From Patiria miniata (taxonomy: Eukaryota > Echinodermata > Asteroidea > Valvatida > Asterinidae), in contig NW_024037052.1 of the NCBI RefSeq assembly GCF_015706575.1, positions 496,001 to 560,000 on the forward strand: a DNA stretch of 64,000 nucleotides. Direction: 5' to 3'. The notes beneath the pieces are model-generated. The model did no database searches. It was not told the DNA's origin and saw only the letters and a list, made by a program, of their open reading frames with translations. The position numbers were made by a program, and so were the translations under genes. Each line of letters opens with the position of its first letter. Positions within the stretch are counted from its first letter, which is position 1. This document shows positions 60,397 through 64,000 of this stretch, piece after piece.

Positions 60397-60445
60397 GCGT
60401 CTGGCCGTACAGTACTATCGCAAGCTCTGTAGTACGGCCAGACGC
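60397..60445. repeat. Hairpin, 14-bp perfect arms
   Basis: GCGTCTGGCCGTAC (60397-60410) and its exact complement (60432-60445) around a 21-nt loop. The GC-rich arms stand out from the AT-rich intron. Confidence 0.75.
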
Positions 60446-60578
60446 CCAATGCTTCCACAGAGACTGAATTTTTTTGGCCGCTGATGTAGCGATTTTGCTA
60501 CAGATTTCGATCAAGATTATCTTTTCATCCAGGACACAAATTCCAAAGTTAAGTTCTTAGTCGTAGAGCAACTCATAC

Positions 60579-60650
60579 CTTTTCGAAAAAACGTTCTTTT
60601 GTCTCAATATTTTCATCCATCTGGCCAAAAGCCGACTTTTCAGTCATCAT
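60579..60650 (-). CDS. CCDC77: Probable CCDC77 first coding exon
   Basis: ATGATG (60645-60650) opens 24 codons, MMTEKSAFGQMDENIETKER then FFEK, ending GAAAAG|GTATGAGT, a strong donor in phase 0, which fits the phase-0 start of the exon at 59242. Upstream lies a GC-rich, YY1-like promoter segment. The peptide does not resemble the vertebrate N-terminus I know, and the conserved block expected before HKLEWEL was not located between 59406 and 60578, so an exon may be missed or lie beyond the gap. A frameshifted inverted copy is at 60930-60985. Confidence 0.45.
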
Positions 60651-60985
60651 CTTCCACAAACATCGTCCCGAAAATGCTCCCCCATGCGATTTCAAATGGC
60701 GGCCGCGCTGTAATGTATGCATTATGCGAGCGCGCTTGGGCAAGATAATGAATATGCATTATTTAGTTCATGACCTCGTGTTTGTATGGCCAGCCGCGCC
60801 GAGTGTCCGACAAACGTCATAAACTATGATTCATTACCTTGCCCAAGCGCACTCGCATAATGCATACATTACAGCGCGGCCGCCATTTTGAAATCGCAAG
60901 GGGGAGCATTTTCGGGACGATATTTGTGAAAGATGACTGAAAAGTCGGCTTTGGCCAGATGGATGAAAATATTGAGACAAAAGAA
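60594..60985. repeat. Inverted duplication of CCDC77 promoter and exon 1
   Basis: Left arm 60594-60750 and right arm 60836-60985 are inverted copies about 95 percent alike around an ~85-bp spacer; the right arm is cut by the gap. Differences include transitions and short indels. One T lost in GGCTTTTGGCC shifts the reading frame of the right-hand exon copy. Confidence 0.9.
60670..60760 (-). promoter_or_regulatory. Probable CCDC77 promoter region
   Basis: The GCGCGGCCGCCATTT word on the minus strand is a YY1-type site common at broad housekeeping promoters, and GC content rises above the surroundings. It sits 30-110 bp upstream of the ATG at 60650. No TATA box is evident. Confidence 0.4.
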
Positions 60986-61485
60986 NNNNNNNNNNNNNNN
61001 NNNNNNNNNNNNNNNNNNNNNNNNNNNNNNNNNNNNNNNNNNNNNNNNNNNNNNNNNNNNNNNNNNNNNNNNNNNNNNNNNNNNNNNNNNNNNNNNNNNN
61101 NNNNNNNNNNNNNNNNNNNNNNNNNNNNNNNNNNNNNNNNNNNNNNNNNNNNNNNNNNNNNNNNNNNNNNNNNNNNNNNNNNNNNNNNNNNNNNNNNNNN
61201 NNNNNNNNNNNNNNNNNNNNNNNNNNNNNNNNNNNNNNNNNNNNNNNNNNNNNNNNNNNNNNNNNNNNNNNNNNNNNNNNNNNNNNNNNNNNNNNNNNNN
61301 NNNNNNNNNNNNNNNNNNNNNNNNNNNNNNNNNNNNNNNNNNNNNNNNNNNNNNNNNNNNNNNNNNNNNNNNNNNNNNNNNNNNNNNNNNNNNNNNNNNN
61401 NNNNNNNNNNNNNNNNNNNNNNNNNNNNNNNNNNNNNNNNNNNNNNNNNNNNNNNNNNNNNNNNNNNNNNNNNNNNNNNNNNNNN
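60986..61485. other. Assembly gap, 500 N
   Basis: Same placeholder size as the first gap. Left flank is inside the inverted promoter copy, right flank inside a 762-bp-type repeat unit in minus orientation. Confidence 0.99.
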
Positions 61486-61820
61486 TTTCCATTTTATCAA
61501 CAAGTACTGTATGTCCAACTTGCCATCTCAAACTCTCAAAGATATACCCCAAGGTCTACCTCCACGTTAAAATCCGCAAGCCCATTCAAATGCAAGAAAG
61601 CGCATCAAACAGAGACGTTTTGCAAGGAGAAAACATACTCATTTACCTGTGGGAGATGAATGCTGCACTTGGACGACTTACTTCTGTGCCCTTCATCTTC
61701 AATCTGCACACACAGAAAAATGAAAACAGGAAGAAACAAAAAGTGTTAGTGAAATGTCAAAACTCTGCATCTTTGAACATTCAACGAAGACGAACGGAAC
61801 TGAAACAAGGGGTGAACACA
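61486..61820 (-). repeat. Diverged inverted copy of part of the 762-bp unit
   Basis: It matches the reverse complement of the array unit from the AAAATGGAAA region back to TGTGTTCACCCC, with scattered substitutions and 1-nt indels (about 5 percent). Homology stops at GGGGTGAACACA, the same word where the main array emerges from its gap at 4580. Confidence 0.9.
61647..61703 (-). CDS. Inverted candidate exon A, 57 nt
   Basis: TGTGTGTGCAG and CACAG|GTAAATGAG frame a 57-nt segment, one base shorter than in the main array. In phase 0 it reads IEDEGHRSKSSKCSIHLPQ and keeps phase at both ends. It may be the form closer to a functional exon. Function unknown. Confidence 0.35.
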
Positions 61821-62855
61821 ATTTTCAGCCCAATTTTGCACACTTTTTAGCTGACACAATTCTCCAAATATTTCATGAGGCAGTGGCAAGATCACCAGCC
61901 AATTTTGAAGTCTAAATATTTTTTTTAAATTCCTCAACATTTTGCACCTGCAAGTAAAGCCAATTCACTTTAATTGAAGCCTTAGACTATAGACTGGTAC
62001 ATGTCCAAGGTTTTCCAAAGATTGCCTTTCAGAAGTCTGGTGGCATGACTATAGATAATTCTTTTGGCACAGTTGATTAATGCAGTTTTAAATGGTTGTC
62101 CCAAAGTTGTGAACTAGCATATTTGCATGCCTTTCAAACCTAACCTGTTCGGAACATTTTTGAACAATTTTGGGTTGCTAATACTTTTGTCATGGAGGTA
62201 AAGCCACCTGTTCTTGAATGTTTGTGCCCAAAACTACCCCACAAATAGGCGCACATTGTGCAGACCATAAGCTTCCATAGACTCATGCAGTGATAGCCTA
62301 ATTACGCGCACTTCTCAAAATCATTACAAATACTGATGAGAACCGTCTCCAAGATGTTTGAGACACACATCAAATTAAAGCTTGTTTTATCATCTTTCAT
62401 TTTCCTTTGCAAATTTTTTTTTTTGGGGTGGGGGGGGGGGGTGGGGTATCCAATGTATCCAATTTCGAGAAAATTCCATCCAAAGATGATCAGCCCTAAA
62501 AGCAGGCCTGAAGCCCATCGCCATTTTGAAAATGGACGCCTACGCTCCATTGCAAACAGTGCCATTTTAGGGCCTAATTTCATCCACATTCCACATTTAT
62601 ACGAGCTCACAGTTCTCTGCGTGGCTTTTATCGTTCTTTTTTACAAATCCTTAAGTTCACGGCCCTAAAAATGCTCTAATACCGGAGAATTTGAGGGCAT
62701 GCAAATCGTGATTTGGCCGGCGTATGCAATTTTGGGCCTATTTACTGATCTGCACCAATGGTTCAATAAACTTCCTCACAATACGGAAGTCCAGTAATTT
62801 TGAGCCACTTTTTTTATGGGGATGTCCCAAACATGAAGGCCTAAACAGAATTTTC
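61821..62855. other. No gene seen
   Basis: AT-rich sequence with T and G runs at 62408-62442 and a CCATTTTGAAAATGG palindrome near 62521. Open frames here lack exon borders. Confidence 0.5.
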
Positions 62856-63287
62856 GGTAATACTTATCTGAAGGACACGCGAATTTTTAAGAGTTCTATT
62901 CAAAACTGACTTTTGCAGATGACTGTCCAGCACCAAAGTGACTTTTGCAGGCTGAAGCAGTCTTTTTTTCTTCAGATAAATTCATGTTAGTTGTAATTTG
63001 AAAGCACGTCCAAAGAAAATGTGACTTTCCTACCGTTTTTCGCAGTTCGCCATCTTGTTTTTTAAAATATATTTCCTGTTTGTCATCGTCGTCTTTAACC
63101 TCTCATAAATCAAAGCCCTGCCCCCCGTTCTTCAAATTAAACCTGCTGATATTCAAGAAGTATCATTGCCAACTGTTCGTTTGTGTCAAGAAATATCAGA
63201 ATGTCACTTTTGAGTGTCATTTATTCAGTTGTTTTGGCGAGTCTTTTAACCTTATGTAGCAACGGGGTCCTAAAGGTAAGGATTACC
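62856..63287. mobile_element. 432-bp relative of the 3086-3343 MITE
   Basis: Ends 62856-62876 (GGTAATACTTATCTGAAGG...) and 63267-63287 (GTCCTAAAGGTAAGGATTAC...) are imperfect TIRs of the same family. AGAATTTTC (62847-62855) and AGAATTTC (63288-63295) flank it, an 8-bp duplication with one added T. The interior is inverted relative to the 3086 copy and about 170 bp longer. Confidence 0.8.
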
Positions 63288-63644
63288 AGAATTTCTGCTC
63301 ACAGCTGCATGGATTCTCCTCCAGTGCAGTTCAAAAGTATTTTTTTTTATATATTAAATTGATGTTACATGTATTTGGTTTACAATGTCCAAATCAGAAA
63401 GACAGGATCCAGACGCCACTTCTGAATTGTGTAAAATGTCTATGGAGCTAGAGTCAAGTGCATTTTCAAAGTATTTTTCAACAAAATAAACTGGAAATGT
63501 TTTTCAGCCCAGATTCATGCCTTTTAAACATTTTTGCAATGACATGTATTTTAACTGCGTTTAGGAAATTCTTGAGTGATGCTCGTTGAAAAACTTGTTA
63601 AATTTAATAATAACATGTGTAGAGCAAAGATTTCATACTCAGAT

Positions 63645-63667
63645 CCAAGATGGCGTTTCCCGCGTTT
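63645..63667 (+). promoter_or_regulatory. YY1-like and E2F-like words around an ATG
   Basis: CCAAGATGGCG is followed by TTTCCCGCG; the ATG at 63650 opens MAFPAFGVRVPK before low-complexity C-rich and CA-rich sequence. It could be the start of a plus-strand gene running out of the window. Support is thin. Confidence 0.2.
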
Positions 63668-64000
63668 GGAGTTCGTGTCCCAAAACCAACCCCCCCCCCC
63701 CGAAAAAATATTACACACAACACACACCCAAACTCACCCCCCCAAGCGCACTCCACACAAACAAACCGAAAATATCAAAGCACACACAGGTAGGCATACA
63801 TGCCAAATACTCACCAGCAGGAATACATCTTGAACACTGATTCTGTTACGAAAAAAATACTTAAAACCTCCGTATATATCCTACACAGACAGGGGCCTGC
63901 ATATTTCAACGAAAAAAACAACAGCACCCGATTCTTCCGCGCACGCGTCTACGGGGAGGAAATAGTCGATCGTTGCTTATTCATAGAATCACCTGTGTGT

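Overview
This is eukaryotic genomic DNA from an animal: coding sequence is split into short exons with GT-AG borders, and most of the window is intron, SINE, MITE and tandem repeat. The repeat style (TACATGTAC-rich spacers, several tRNA-derived SINEs, many small TIR elements) and the one recognisable gene suggest a marine invertebrate deuterostome such as an echinoderm, hemichordate or amphioxus. That placement is an inference; no marker fixes the species. Two runs of exactly 500 N (4080-4579 and 60986-61485) are scaffold joins of unknown true length.

Layout. 1-4079: no recognised gene; inverted SINE fragments, foldback elements and a nested pair of TIR elements. 4580-18928: about 19 head-to-tail, nearly identical copies of a ~762-bp unit on the + strand; each has two short segments with convincing acceptor and donor sites. 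18929-22700: intron, then a candidate terminal coding exon (from 19615) and probable 3' UTR of a + strand gene I cannot name. 22700-26400: intergenic, with a hairpin and a 580-bp TIR element.

26422-60650 (minus strand): CCDC77, a coiled-coil protein gene. Exons, from the 3' end upward, lie at 26422-26568, 27541-27693, 31088-31307, seven copies of an exon pair between 32859 and 50785, 52746-52867, 59242-59405, and a probable first exon at 60579-60650. The protein runs continuously along the vertebrate CCDC77 order, but I did not locate two expected segments: the N-terminal block before HKLEWEL and a block between 31088 and 27693.

The main oddity is inside CCDC77. A ~2715-bp segment carrying two consecutive exons is repeated seven times in tandem (31528-52120). 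Six copies are almost identical. The seventh, at the 5' side of the gene, keeps 1.2 kb and 42 bp that the others lack and looks like the founder. Phase arithmetic says only one exon of the pair could be chained in frame. A garbled stretch at about 47728-48108 looks like consensus collapse, so copy number and assembly quality must be checked before any biology is built on the array.

60594-64000: an inverted duplication of the CCDC77 promoter and first exon that runs into the second gap, a diverged inverted copy of the 762-bp unit beyond it, and a longer relative of the MITE at 3086-3343. No bacterial-type operon, CRISPR array or rRNA is present. The tRNA-like sequences are SINE heads rather than functional tRNA genes.
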